NCBI GenBank assembly: GCA_019321725.1
Contig: CM033111.1
Location: forward strand, 2,666,001 to 2,730,000
Direction of reading: 5' to 3'
Source: Paulownia fortunei
Lineage: Eukaryota; Streptophyta; Magnoliopsida; Lamiales; Paulowniaceae
Length of the DNA: 64,000 bases
Shown: piece after piece, positions 25,780 through 37,023 of the stretch
How the letters are laid out: each line of letters opens with the position of its first letter
Position numbering within the stretch: the stretch's first letter is position 1
Position numbers and translations under genes: made by a program
Notes under the pieces: generated by a model
What the model saw: the letters and a program-made list of their open reading frames with translations, nothing else
The model's database searches: none
What the model was told of the DNA's origin: nothing

Positions 25780-26160
25780 GGGCATGGAAGGTTGGGATTG
25801 CAACGGAGCGATCCAAATCCGGATAAGGGTGGTTTCACCGATATAAATAAGTTTGAGTCGAGTTCTGATTTATTTATTTTTAAAATCGATTCAATTCGTT
25901 TAAATTTAAAAAAATAAAATATTAATATATATTTATATGATGTTTTTTAAAAAATAAATAAATTTTTTAGAAAGTTTTAATAATATTGTTTTTAAAAAAA
26001 TATTTTTTAATATTTTTAAATTATAAAACGGGTCTAACGATTTTGCCACCAGATTAGAGTTTGGAGCGAATATGAATATGAATTTGAATCCTTCAAAATC
26101 TTAATAAGTCAGATTTTGTGTCCAAATGGACTCGATTTCATTGTCATTCTACAATTTTTC
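25780..26160. repeat. Interspersed repeat, copy 1 of a related pair
   Basis: An AT-rich core (about 25870-26025) is flanked by G/C-richer ends. The right end (26050-26155) aligns loosely with the right end of 30770-31075: both carry TTTGG.GCGA, GAATCC..AAAATC, then CAGATTTT and end near CATTGT.AT. No protein is encoded. It is probably a decayed non-autonomous mobile element; the class is not clear. Confidence 0.4.
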
Positions 26161-26624
26161 CTTAGTCTAAAAAAATGTTCTACTCCAGAAAAAGATATGC
26201 TTGTAATATTTTTGCACTTGTGTTACGGAGAAAGGTGAGTGAGTCTCTTTAGCAAAGATGCTGGTTGATGTTGATGCCTCTGGACGGACACGTAACATTA
26301 TTGAAATGATAGTGAAAAATATGTCCTGTTTTTTATTCTACTTTTGGTCTAACAAATCTCATCCTCAGATAGTATTCTGATAAATTTCACCTTTTTCTGG
26401 TCCAAAAATATTGACACAGAATTATTTTTGAGAAGTTAATGGGTCGGATCACAATCTTCAACTGAGTCGGTGAAGGCCCGACGGACCCACCAATGGTAAT
26501 TGGGTCAAGTTTTCTTGGGCTTGTCATGTTAGTTGGGCCTTCTATTTAGGATTTAGAATTTTGGAATTATTACTCAGAAGTCCCATGATTTTGCAATAAT
26601 TTATTCTTTTTTTTTCTTTTATTT

Positions 26625-26625
26625 G

Positions 26626-26665
<40 letters not shown>

Positions 26666-26667
26666 AT
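26625..26667. repeat. Compound (AT)n(GT)n microsatellite
   Basis: A pure AT dinucleotide run passes directly into a GT dinucleotide run, a configuration prone to length change and Z-DNA formation. Confidence 0.9.
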
Positions 26668-27611
26668 GCATTGTTCAAAAAGGTAATTCTTGAAAAGCTT
26701 ATCCTACCTTTACAGCATTTATTTTTTTCTTTTTTTGCATCATAATACTTGTAAAAAAAAAATTGTTTTCCATCTTCATGCCCATTTGAACTTTAATCAT
26801 GCTAAAGTACTTCAAATAATAATTGTTTCTCCTCTTCAAAAATCTAATGATTACAAACAAATAATAAAGCGCCAACCCTTTCAAATCTAAAAGGACCCAT
26901 GATTCATTAACAAGATTTCCATGTGTCTCCTAGATTGGAGATTATTATTAAGGCAAGTTATTCCACATAACCATAAGCTTTTCAAGAAAATTTTGATGTG
27001 GAGTATGTGTTTTTTTCCCCAATATTTTCACTTATTATTTTGCCAAAAAGACCCTATAATAACATATACCATTTCTTCTACATATATGACCAAAGAATAT
27101 GTTAATAGTGGAGACAGAAAAAAAAAAACAAAACAAAAATCCAACCACTATATAAAAATCCAAATCTATCAATTAATTTTAAAGAGATTTGCAGTCTTGA
27201 GGGACCCTTAACATCAAGTTTGCAAAATCTTCCACTAGTTAGAAAAAGCTTCACACATTTTCCATGAAAATGACTAAGAGATGGTGGGGTCCACTCCCAG
27301 TTCACAAGAATATAAAACAATTAAGGGGAAAAAAGAAAAAAATATATTCTAGAATGATAAAACTTAATTGACTGGCAACCCACCCTATCTGTCTAGGTTT
27401 AAGATTTGTGATTAATTTTCTGACAGTGACAGGTGCCTTTTCTCCATGACCAAAAAAAAAAAAAAGCAAAAAAGCAAAAAGCCAAGAAAATGAGTAACTT
27501 AGTCATTAATTATGTGTAATCACTGTCATTATACATATCTGTGACATCCCACCAAAGTATGTAAGGACAAAACTTTTGAGTTTACCAATAGTGGCTCCAA
27601 CAAAATTGAAC

Positions 27612-27748
27612 AGTATTAAGATTGTCAATAAGTTCAAGCTTGATAAAATTTTTAATGGAATTTAATATTTTGGTTAATTTAAAAGCAAACACCCCTTTCA
27701 ATAGTATTAAGACTATCAATAAATTTAAGTTTGGTTAATTTAAAAGCA
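27612..27748. repeat. Imperfect direct duplication, period about 61-91 bp
   Basis: AGTATTAAGATTGTCAATAAG at 27612 recurs with a few changes at 27703. The motif TTGGTTAATTTAAAAGCA at 27670-27687 recurs exactly at 27731-27748. The unequal spacing means the two copies differ by an indel. Confidence 0.65.
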
Positions 27749-29554
27749 GAATTACAAAATAATCCAAAAATTTGTACTATTTTGTTTTCAATCTCATCTA
27801 AAATTTCATTAATTCAAAACACGAAATTAAAATTAGGATGGAGAAAATACTGATTTACTGAAATCTGCCAAAATGTCAAATCATTTGTAGTGTAGGTTGA
27901 AGGAACATAAATAAACATAATTTCTCCCAGATTTTTCCATAAAAAATTAAGGTTTATATAGAATCAATATGCATCCAAAAAACACCAACAAAACTTCAAT
28001 TTGGTGCATGAGTGTTGTCTGAATAAAGATGCAAAAAGATATGTAAAAAAGAAAAGCCACACTTGTTTTGTCATGACTGGCAATAGGACAAGATCCTATT
28101 CAGTCACTAAAAATAATAAATCATATGTATATGACAATTAATGAAAATCTTGAAAATTAAATAGGAAAGCATACTTCTAAAATGATTCAAATTGGAAGCA
28201 ATTTTTTTCAACAAATCAAGCAAACACCCCTTTTCTTTTTTATTTTTCCCCATAGATACTGACAGGTCATTTTATCTGATATATATATATATATTTCTAT
28301 TATTGTAAGTATAACATTTGAGTACTTATTTGCCAAACTATTGTTTGTCTTCTTGTTTCAGTTATAATCCCTCTAAGTTCAATAGTATTTGGATCTTGAA
28401 TTTTAGCTAAGATTTTTTTTAACAAAAAAAAAAAAAATATTTTTCCATTTGTTTTTGAAGGAAGATGGGAAATAAATGTTTGTTTGATTACAAAGAATAT
28501 ATAATTTACACTTCAATTTCATTTGTTTTCTCAAAACACTTAACTATGTGTAAGAAGCATTCAAATTTGATACTTATTCTAAAAAATATGTAATTTCAAA
28601 ATTAAATTATTAATATTTTTTTTTCTCACAAAAATCCTAAATCCAAACATTGCACAACCTTGACATTGCTTGGTCATATTTTTGTTGATTCTATTGAAAA
28701 GCTCTTGACTTTAGTTTCTTACATGTAGCAAAATTTCTACCTTGGAAAAAGTTAATGCTCCCAAAATTAGGGCAAATTGACTTAAGCACCAAACACATGA
28801 GGTAATAAAGTAGAGAACTTTCACTTAATGGTTAGATCTCCATATGGAAATAAATCCCACCCCAAAAGAGGAGAAAATTGGATATTGGAAAAATGAGTAG
28901 AAAGCTTAGCAATGAAAAATGGGCACAATGAAGTCAGCTTGGATCCTCTGTTTTATTTTGATATTTTACCTTGTATTTTATATTATAAATTTATATAAAA
29001 TGAAATATAAAATAAAATATTAAATTAAAACAAAATATTCGAAATACAATGCAAAATGTTGTTGGACGACTCATAAATGTTAAGTTGAAGCCCAATTGTA
29101 ATGTTTAAAAATTATACCAACATATTGTCAAAATATGAGACCATATTCACTCATACATTTCTTATTTCTCATGATTTGAGATTAATCTTAACATTGTTGA
29201 CTTAAAATAATGTTAGAAAGTTTTTACTCGTAATTTCTTATGAATGTAGCCTTGTCTCAAAATTTCAAAACTTAGTACACATTCTGCTAGGACATATTTC
29301 CTACTTCAAGAGTTATATATGTGATATTATGGGTATTATTAATTAAACTTGTATTTGTTATAATACAAAGACCACTTGCAAGTAGGAAATAGTGTCTTTT
29401 TTGTAGCTTTTAATCCATTAAAATGTTTGGAAACTTCACAAGTCACTCTTAACACACTCGTATATATGTTGCAATTAAAATGAATTATAGGCACCTAGTG
29501 ATTTACATGGAGCGATGCAACAAATAAAATTATAATATACACTTTGTGTGTATG

Positions 29555-29866
29555 AATACACCTTAATTATAAAAATAAATTTTTTGAAATAAAATAAGAT
29601 GTGAATGCGAAGAGACCATTATGATTCATTTAATATGAAATATTACTTGTCGAGTATTATATAAAATATGTATACTAAATATTTCACCTCAAAAGTATAA
29701 GTATTATTCGTTAAGTTTATAATATATATAAAAAATAAAAATATTTTTTAATTATTCATTCATATATATATATATATATATATTAAAGGGGACTCACATA
29801 GCTTTTTACTTAGAAATACACCTTAACTATAAAAAGTAAATTTTTTGAAAGTGAATGCCAAGAGAA
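29555..29866. repeat. Short direct repeats flanking a repeat copy related to the eIF5A intron element
   Basis: A segment beginning AATACACCTTAA.TATAAAAA and ending GTGAATGC.AAGAGA is present at about 29555-29613 and again at 29815-29866. Between them, 29637-29765 resembles 6163-6284 of the eIF5A intron (shared GAGTATTATATAAA, CTCAAAAGTA and TATTTTTTAATTAT.CAT blocks), followed by an (AT)n run. Confidence 0.5.
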
Positions 29867-30759
29867 AATCATCAATTCTGTGCCAAGAAATAACCCAAAA
29901 AGAAAAGAAATAAAACCAGAATTGTCATAAAAGTCACATTTGATTTGATTTAAAGTTGATCCCAAAAAATTTCAAAAGGACAATTGTCCATTGGAGACAT
30001 GTGTTTGTGTTTTTATGGCAAGTAACTGACTGATCAAATGGTCCAAGTTGTGTCCTGTGATAGATCTTTTTGCATGGATGGAACACAAAACAATCAGGAT
30101 GAATAACCATAGACAATATCTGGCCCATCTATTTTTGGTAACAAAAGTACACTCCCACATTATGTATTCTTACGAATATGTTAAAAGGATTTAATAAAAA
30201 ATAAATAAATAAAAATCGTAATATATATATATATATACATATATACCTTGTTGTTTTCACTCCTTAAGATTTTCTATATATATAAATATTTAGTACCAAC
30301 TAATTCACATCTAATAAATTTTGTATATGGATGTTTTACTCTTGCACTTGTCCAAAATGTGACTCTTTATTTAAAATTTGAGTGTAGTATGAATTCAATT
30401 ATTACTAATTAAATAGTAAATAGTGAAAATGATAAAAAAATAAATAAAAAGATATTTGAACTAATTTTTTATTTGCTTATAGAACAATTCCCACGGAAGT
30501 TGAACTTATTATGTGAATGGTCGAATTAAACTAATCGGGTCTTGAAGAGAACTCTTTTAAATTAAAATTAATATTTTATGGGTTATATCAAGACATGAGT
30601 CAATTCTTGTATTTGTTTACAGGCAATAGCTTAGCCCACCTCTTAGCTAGGCTAGCTTTAGAAGACTTAGTGTGATTCAAATCCGATTTTTATTATTGTA
30701 AATATGTTTTGTTTGAAATTTTATTTTTAAACTTAAAATTATTTTATTTGAATCAAATT

Positions 30760-31080
30760 TTTGCTACTGAGTTTGGGCTTGAATTTTTATTTTTAAATCC
30801 GCCCCACCTTATCCCAAATTTGTCCTGCTTATTTTTTTAAAATTTATTATATATATCTAATTTTTTTTAAATATATATATATATTATAAAGTTTTAGTAT
30901 ATTTTTTTATATTTTTAAAATAATAAAAATAAATCTAGCGGATATAACATGTCGGGCTAAGATTTGGGGTTGGGGCGAGTCCGAATCCCTAAAATCCCTA
31001 TTCGAATCTTGTAAATCCTTAATGGGACAGATTTTAAATTTGACAAAATTGCTTCCATTGTTATCTCTAAATTTTGAGCT
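30760..31080. repeat. Interspersed repeat, copy 2 of a related pair
   Basis: Left end is rich in CCGCCCCACC, right end in GGGGTTGGGGCGAGTCCGAA; the middle is nearly pure AT. The right end resembles that of 25780-26160. There is no coding sequence. Confidence 0.4.
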
Positions 31081-31285
31081 GAGCATTAATTATTCTCTTA
31101 ATTCTTTACTTTTAATTATTTATACCAATGCTTTTTTTTTAGTGAATAAAATTCATGGCTTTTACTTCAAAAAAAAAACAAAAACCCATATGTAATAATT
31201 GAATTTTATATTATTTTTTAGAACAAATTTTACTATATGATTAGCCGTCCATATGACCTACCAATAAAGACACTCCACTTTTATC

Positions 31286-31358
31286 GTGTATTTCATACAC
31301 ACGACAATACTACACTATATAGATGTGTATTTCATACATCGTACTACACTATATAGAT
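31286..31358. repeat. Two-copy tandem repeat of 39 and 34 bp
   Basis: GTGTATTTCATACA begins both units (31286 and 31325) and TACTACACTATATAGAT ends both. The second unit lacks a few central bases. Confidence 0.8.
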
Positions 31359-33939
31359 TAATTAATATTTTTTTTATAATATCTCTAAAGAAAGAACAAA
31401 ATAATCACTTATAAAAGGTGACTAAAAGAGAACCAATTATGCTTCAACTTATGAGAATTGAGAATAGACTTTATAATTAATCCTCTTTTAATTTTCAAAA
31501 GTATGAACCAATTTTGAGATTTAAATGCAATCTAATCGATTTTCCTAATCAACTATAATATATTTTAAAATTATTAAAAAACCTCAAACTCAATTATCAA
31601 GCAATAAATTCACCTTAACCGACTTCTGTTGTTTCTAAAGGCAATCACAGGTTCATAGACCCAAATAACAACATTAATTATTTTCCGATATGGGATAACT
31701 TATCCCACTATCAGGATTAGCCCAATGTTAATAAGATAGAATTTTGAAAAAAAAAAAAAAAGAAAAGTTAAATAGGCAGTTAAAATGTCCGATTGCTAAT
31801 GTACACCTGTCGAGACTGCTGGCACAATTCCTGTTGTTGTTGTTGTCGGGATTTTTTTTTTCAACTCAGAAAATTCAATGCTCTATGATAAATTTTGAAA
31901 AAAGAAAAGGGTTTATAATTATGCCTCTTTATTATTTCTGTAACAGTTAATTTGCATTGATTTTTTTTTAGTGAATAGATCAAATATATCAATAAACAAC
32001 GAATTGTCCATTATTGTTCTTTAAGTTATAGTCCATTATTATTATTATTATTACTACTACTACTGCTGTAGTAATAATCATTATTATTTTTTATTGAGTT
32101 AAATTAACCACTAAACATTTTCTTGCATCAAAATATTAATTAACAACTAGCAACAATCCCATAAAAAAATCAGTTATTTTAAAATTAAAAAATATTTTAT
32201 TTTTTATTTTTTATTTTTTATTTTTTATTTTTGGAATTTAAACCTACAAAATATCAAAATCTTAAGATCTCAATTTTATACCACTCAAACTAGACTTCAT
32301 TGACCAAACTAGACGAATTACATTTACTGGCTTTGTTTTACAGACAGAAAGAATACTATTTACACACTACGGTTTTAACTATTCCATTTTCGTATATATA
32401 TATATATTGGCATTAGCCATTTTGTGTTTACATCCAGCTGAATGAGGCCCTTTTGTGTTGGGACTCTTGGGAAAGACAAAATTATCCCACTGCGAGTCTG
32501 CAATGCCCACAACGGAGAGAGCACTGAAAAGACAAAATCGTCATTTGATTTTTTTTTTTAATTACTTAAGTTTCGGTCCATTAATTTTTGGAGACGTCTG
32601 TCTTTCTACTCTAATATATATAATATATTCATAATTTTTTTAAATAAATTATATATATATATATATATATAAAAGATAAATATTTATTCTTGGGTGGAAT
32701 CACAAACTTAAAATTTTTAGAACTTTATTCGCATATTCATATTCATGGTTGGTTAGCTTGACATGAATTCTTTTTCCTTTTGCTTCTTCCAAGGTTTTTA
32801 AGGAGCAATGTGTGGGCCCCTAATGTTAAGTTAATGTAAAATTCTTTTTATTTTATTAGATACGAAATTGAATTTTTCAATGATATTTTAATTAAAAATC
32901 GTTGATTGGTCACTAACATATAAATTAATAGGTCATATCATCAACACCACGTTCAGTCTGAACGAGAGGAAAAAAAAGAAATAATTTTTTCTAAATCCTT
33001 ATAAATTTCTAAACTATGCTGGTTTCATGGAATAATTAAATTGTTGTTGGATTTTGAAATACAATCCAAGAATTCCATGAAGAAGTTTCAAAGTAATAGT
33101 GTGTGATTGTGATTTTAAATTAGTAAGTCAATGTGGGAATTTATGATGGAAAATACAATAATAATTGACCAGCATCATCAAATTTCCTGTGGTCTTTGCT
33201 GCGCTGCAAAGGGTGCCACGTGTTAATTCTGCCACCATCATGTTCATTCATTCATGGGTGCTTTCAGCTTTCTGTACAGTTACATACAGTACCCTTCAAA
33301 AAACAATTTAGACTTTCCTCTGAAACAAACAGAGCATCAGCCAATCAGATTTTAGTAGGAGAATCAATCCCATTCCTGTAATTACACCTAAATTCAGGGG
33401 TTAGAAACCAAAAAAAAGAAATCCTCAACCCTAAAATAATAATAGTTAAAGAAAAAAAACATTATTAGAATCCTCACTCCTAAGACCTGGGTCCCACAGC
33501 TTGTCTGACGCATGACAATAGCCAATGAGACACTACTTGAAATGGAAAATTAAGGCTCCATATTAATGGCAAATTAAATACAATAATTTTCATGGTTAGC
33601 AAACAGATTAGAAAGATTTGTGATTTGGTTTTTGTTTGTTGTTAAGAGTAATGCAGGCGTCTGTGTGTGTGTGTGTGTGTATTTATCCATAAATTTCAAA
33701 TACAAACAATGATAGTTAATGTATTTCCATTTACATAATGATGATATAATAGCTATATATATATGTATGTATTTATAGAGGTGGGCAGTTTTATATTGTG
33801 ATATTAAATTTTCATTATTATCTGTACCAAAAGCAAGGAAGGTGGAGAGAATCTAGAAATACCATTTCTTTTCATTTCCTCAAAAAACCCTGAAATTATA
33901 TAATGGAATATAGCTACAAGAATTCATGAGAGAGTTTTT

Positions 33940-34567
33940 TCTTGTGTGCGTGTGTGTGTGTGTGTGAGTTTAGAGAGAGAGAGAGAGTGAAGGAAAAGCA
34001 GAGAATAAAAAGAGACCGGATGTTGACAAATTTCATGTCACTGTTCTTAGAAGGTCGTTTGTTTTGTTTTTGTGAAGATTTCTTATCTGGGATCTCTCTC
34101 TTTCTCTCTCTTGAAAATAAATATTAAATATTAATTAGTATTAAACATATACAGTTGCAAGAATTCTTTCTTTTTTTTTATATATATTTTTTCCTCTCTT
34201 TCTCTCTTTCTAAAGGTGCTAGCTTTTTTCTTCAGAGAGAGAGAGAGAGAGAGAGAGGGAGTGGCCCAGCAGATCGAAATCTCCAATCTCTAGTTGAGTT
34301 TGATGAGGATCTGAGCTTCTTCAATGGAGTTACCAAACCACCCACTTCTTTGTTTCTTTGTTTCATTTGCCAATTATTAGTACTACTTTTGTTCCTTCTG
34401 CTTCTTTTATTTTTCTTTTTCCTTTTTGTTGGCTTTGGTTACTCGTATAGTGTGAAAGCCTCTGAATTTCTCTTGATTCTGAGTTCTTGTATAATTGGAG
34501 ATACTATTGGATGATTCAATCCATGACGGGGTCTTGAGGAGAGGTGGTTTCAGGATGTGGGTCTGAG
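33940..34567 (+). promoter_or_regulatory. Probable 5' leader exon of the DUF863 gene, with (GT)n/(GA)n tracts and upstream ORFs
   Basis: A (GT)n tract at 33944-33966, GA tracts at 33974-33987 and 34234-34259, then a leader ending GAG at 34567 before a GT donor. Short upstream ORFs lie at 34324-34380 (18 aa), 34511-34537 (8 aa) and 34555-34566 (MWV, stop next to the exon end). A longer 119-aa ORF (34155-34514) reads through the GA repeat and is Leu/Phe-rich; I regard it as chance. GA-rich leaders are common in plants and can bind BPC proteins (knowledge). The transcription start is not defined. Confidence 0.5.
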
Positions 34568-37021
34568 GTAATTATCTTTTTTATTCAGTTTCTGGTTTTT
34601 TAAGATTTACTTGGCTTTGACTATGACCCAGAAGAAGAAAATACATTTTTTTTTTTTTTTAATTCTGCCTTACGATTAATCCTCTGATTAGTTGAGTCAT
34701 AATTAATTGCAAAATGTCTTCTTTTGAGTTTTTCAGATGATTGATTGATTGGTTTCATTGGCTGAAATAATTGGATTTGTGCATTTGCTTTGCAAGAATA
34801 GTTGTTCATTATTAGGGCTCTGGATTGGTATTTAATTGATGATATCTGATGGGTACTTGGTTTTGATGTGTGATCATCCACATAGGATCTGCTTTCTATG
34901 CATACTCACTTGCAGGGTAAAAATATTCTACTCTGTTTGGTGTTGGCTTCCATATATTATTCCTTATATTTATCTTTGTTGTTCATTTGTTTTCTTTGGT
35001 AGCATATCCTCAATACTATGTTCCAGGGTCTAATGCATTAGTTGAAGTGAGTCCAGTCCTAGGTACCCCAGTTGTTTATACTAATTGCTCCTGGTTTCAT
35101 TGAGTTTCCCAGCGCATTGACGATTCCTTTACCAAAGCAAGCTACATTTTGACCTGCTTGACCAGTTATTGTTATAGTAAGTTCTGCGCTGCAGCAAGTG
35201 AGTTATTTGAGTCATTGGAAGAGTAACCTCATACCATTTTAGATTTCTACGACTTATTACGTTGTTTTTTTTTTTTTTTTTTGTGCATTTCCCTGCTATG
35301 GAAATAATCTCAGGCCATTTCAATCTCAATATCACTACTTTTGCTATCAATAAACTTGTACAAGCAAGATGAAATTTATGTGAAGGCTGATAGTTAAAAA
35401 AAAAATTGGGAGATGATTAAAGAAAGAAATTCTAATGTGAAGTATCCTACATGTGGTATAATTAAATTATATTTGCAACTTTTATTTGAATTTAATTGCG
35501 GGCCACATTTATTGACCCAAAATTACAGGTTACAATCAGTGTGCAAATAGGTGCAGGGATTAATTTTGTTCCTTGAGCATTACCAAAATATGAAACATAT
35601 TGCATGAATTTGGTCTTCAGAGAATAAATTTGAAGTTCCTTCGGGATTTGCGAGAAAAGGGATGTCTTCACCCCATAGATCCGTTAGACAAACGCCACTT
35701 AAATGTCCGTTCTGTGACCAGGATCTCAATGTTGCCAAGTTTAACCTCCACCAAGCGTTCACTAGATTTTCGAAATATGAGTCGACTGTATGTGATCTGT
35801 GCTTCTACTTTTATGGTTACTATTTAATGCTTCATTAAGTACTGGGAAATTGGTTTTTACATTCTATTATTCATAAATAATATGATAAGGATTTTTGTAG
35901 TACCATCGTCATAGACTCAAAAATCAATATATACTTCTTGGAGTCTACGTATTCTTTAGTCCACTGTGAGGATCTGCACTTATTCTTAGTCTATTAAAAT
36001 TTTAACCCCACCTCCTTTAGTTCACTGTATCCAGTATTTCATGATTTTTAACACCATGACTCGAGTATGTAATATTGTTTAATCATTGGAAGGTATGATA
36101 GATCCCAAGTGAACAATGAAAATGTTAAAGATGCAATTGGTGGTCTGTAACTGGTTGAGGGCATGGTTGGAGTTTGTTGACTTGTGTTGATTTCCGTCAC
36201 AAGATTTATTGCTTTGACCTATAGTATCCTCACATATGATAAGAATATGATTTCATCCTACTCAGCATAAAATGTTGGGAAAATGCTTCTTTTAACACTT
36301 TCCATATGCTTGATGGTAAACATAAAATTTGGAAACAACAAGAAGAACGACTATATTGCATTCCTGTATGAGAAAATAAGCTCCTTTAGCAAATACATAT
36401 TTTCTGATCTCTCTTTAACATATATTTATGTGTGCATACCACCAAGTGCACACACATGGGGGGCAATTCGGTTGTGGAGGTTGAGGTATTGTGTCTGGGA
36501 AGGTTTTTGAACTTCGTGGAATTTCAGATTTGAATAACTTGTCCTGGTCAAAGTGAAGTTCCTACTGCAAGTGTCCAAAATGTCTGTTCTTTCTGCATTG
36601 CTATTTAGGTTGATTCTGACTCTAGAATGATTAATTAATTTGTCTGTCCACGTAGGAAGGAAAAAGGAAGTGTGTACTCAAATACCTAATTTATTTTTTT
36701 TATGGCAGAAAGAGCTGATAATGTTGTGGCATTGGCTCTCCTAGTTGCTAGTCATCAGCATCTTATGCATTATATGTACAGCTACAAATTAGTTTTATTT
36801 CAAAGCTTTGACTTTGTCAAAAGAACATGATGGATAGATTAGTTTGTTATATTCATTAACAGTAAATCCTGGACTTTATGCCCAGTAAGAGAACTTTCAT
36901 GACCTGCAATAACTTTTTTTAATATAAACGAAGGAAAATAACTTCAAGAATGTGGAAAGAATGAAATAATGCCATATTGCTCCATGGACTTGTTAATTAC
37001 TGATTTGGATATCCTTTACAG
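34568..37021 (+). other. Probable 5' UTR intron of the DUF863 gene
   Basis: Runs from GTAATT (34568) to the AG at 37020-37021, two bases before the coding ATG at 37024. About 2.45 kb, mostly unremarkable, with a T run at 35263-35282 and an exon-like island near 35600-35840 (see separate entry). Confidence 0.5.
35662..35838 (+). other. Small Cys-rich ORF, possible gene fragment inside the DUF863 leader intron
   Basis: 58 codons from ATG to TAA. They contain LKCPFCDQDLNVAKFN and, later, STVCDLCFYFYG: two CxxC pairs about 32 residues apart, a spacing that could bind one zinc. The surrounding 35590-35840 is open in several frames and less AT-rich than the rest of the intron, as an old exon or captured gene fragment would be. 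I do not recognise the family, and there is no promoter or partner evidence. Confidence 0.25.
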
Positions 37022-37023
37022 GA

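Larger units (their letters stand above)
24039..33930. other. Gene-free AT-rich spacer of about 10 kb
   Basis: After the HRD1 3' UTR (to about 24300) I find no exon with family resemblance on either strand. The region holds (AT)n and (AT)n(GT)n microsatellites (24711-24732, 26625-26667, about 28280-28293, 29762-29782, 32650-32671, 33662-33681), ATTTTTT heptamer runs at about 32195-32233, and an ATT/ACT triplet tract at 32030-32077. It also holds the repeats listed separately. A less AT-rich patch at 25090-25400 has ORFs in several frames but none is recognisable. G-box CACGTG occurs at about 33217. Confidence 0.6.

Noticed and set aside
33180..33330. Possible small RNA hairpin near a G-box
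   Set aside because: No long complementary arm and no match to plant miRNAs I know.
34155..34514. 119-aa ORF rich in Leu and Phe before the DUF863 gene
   Set aside because: Reads through a GA microsatellite (Arg-Glu repeat) and pyrimidine tracts; looks like leader sequence, not a protein.
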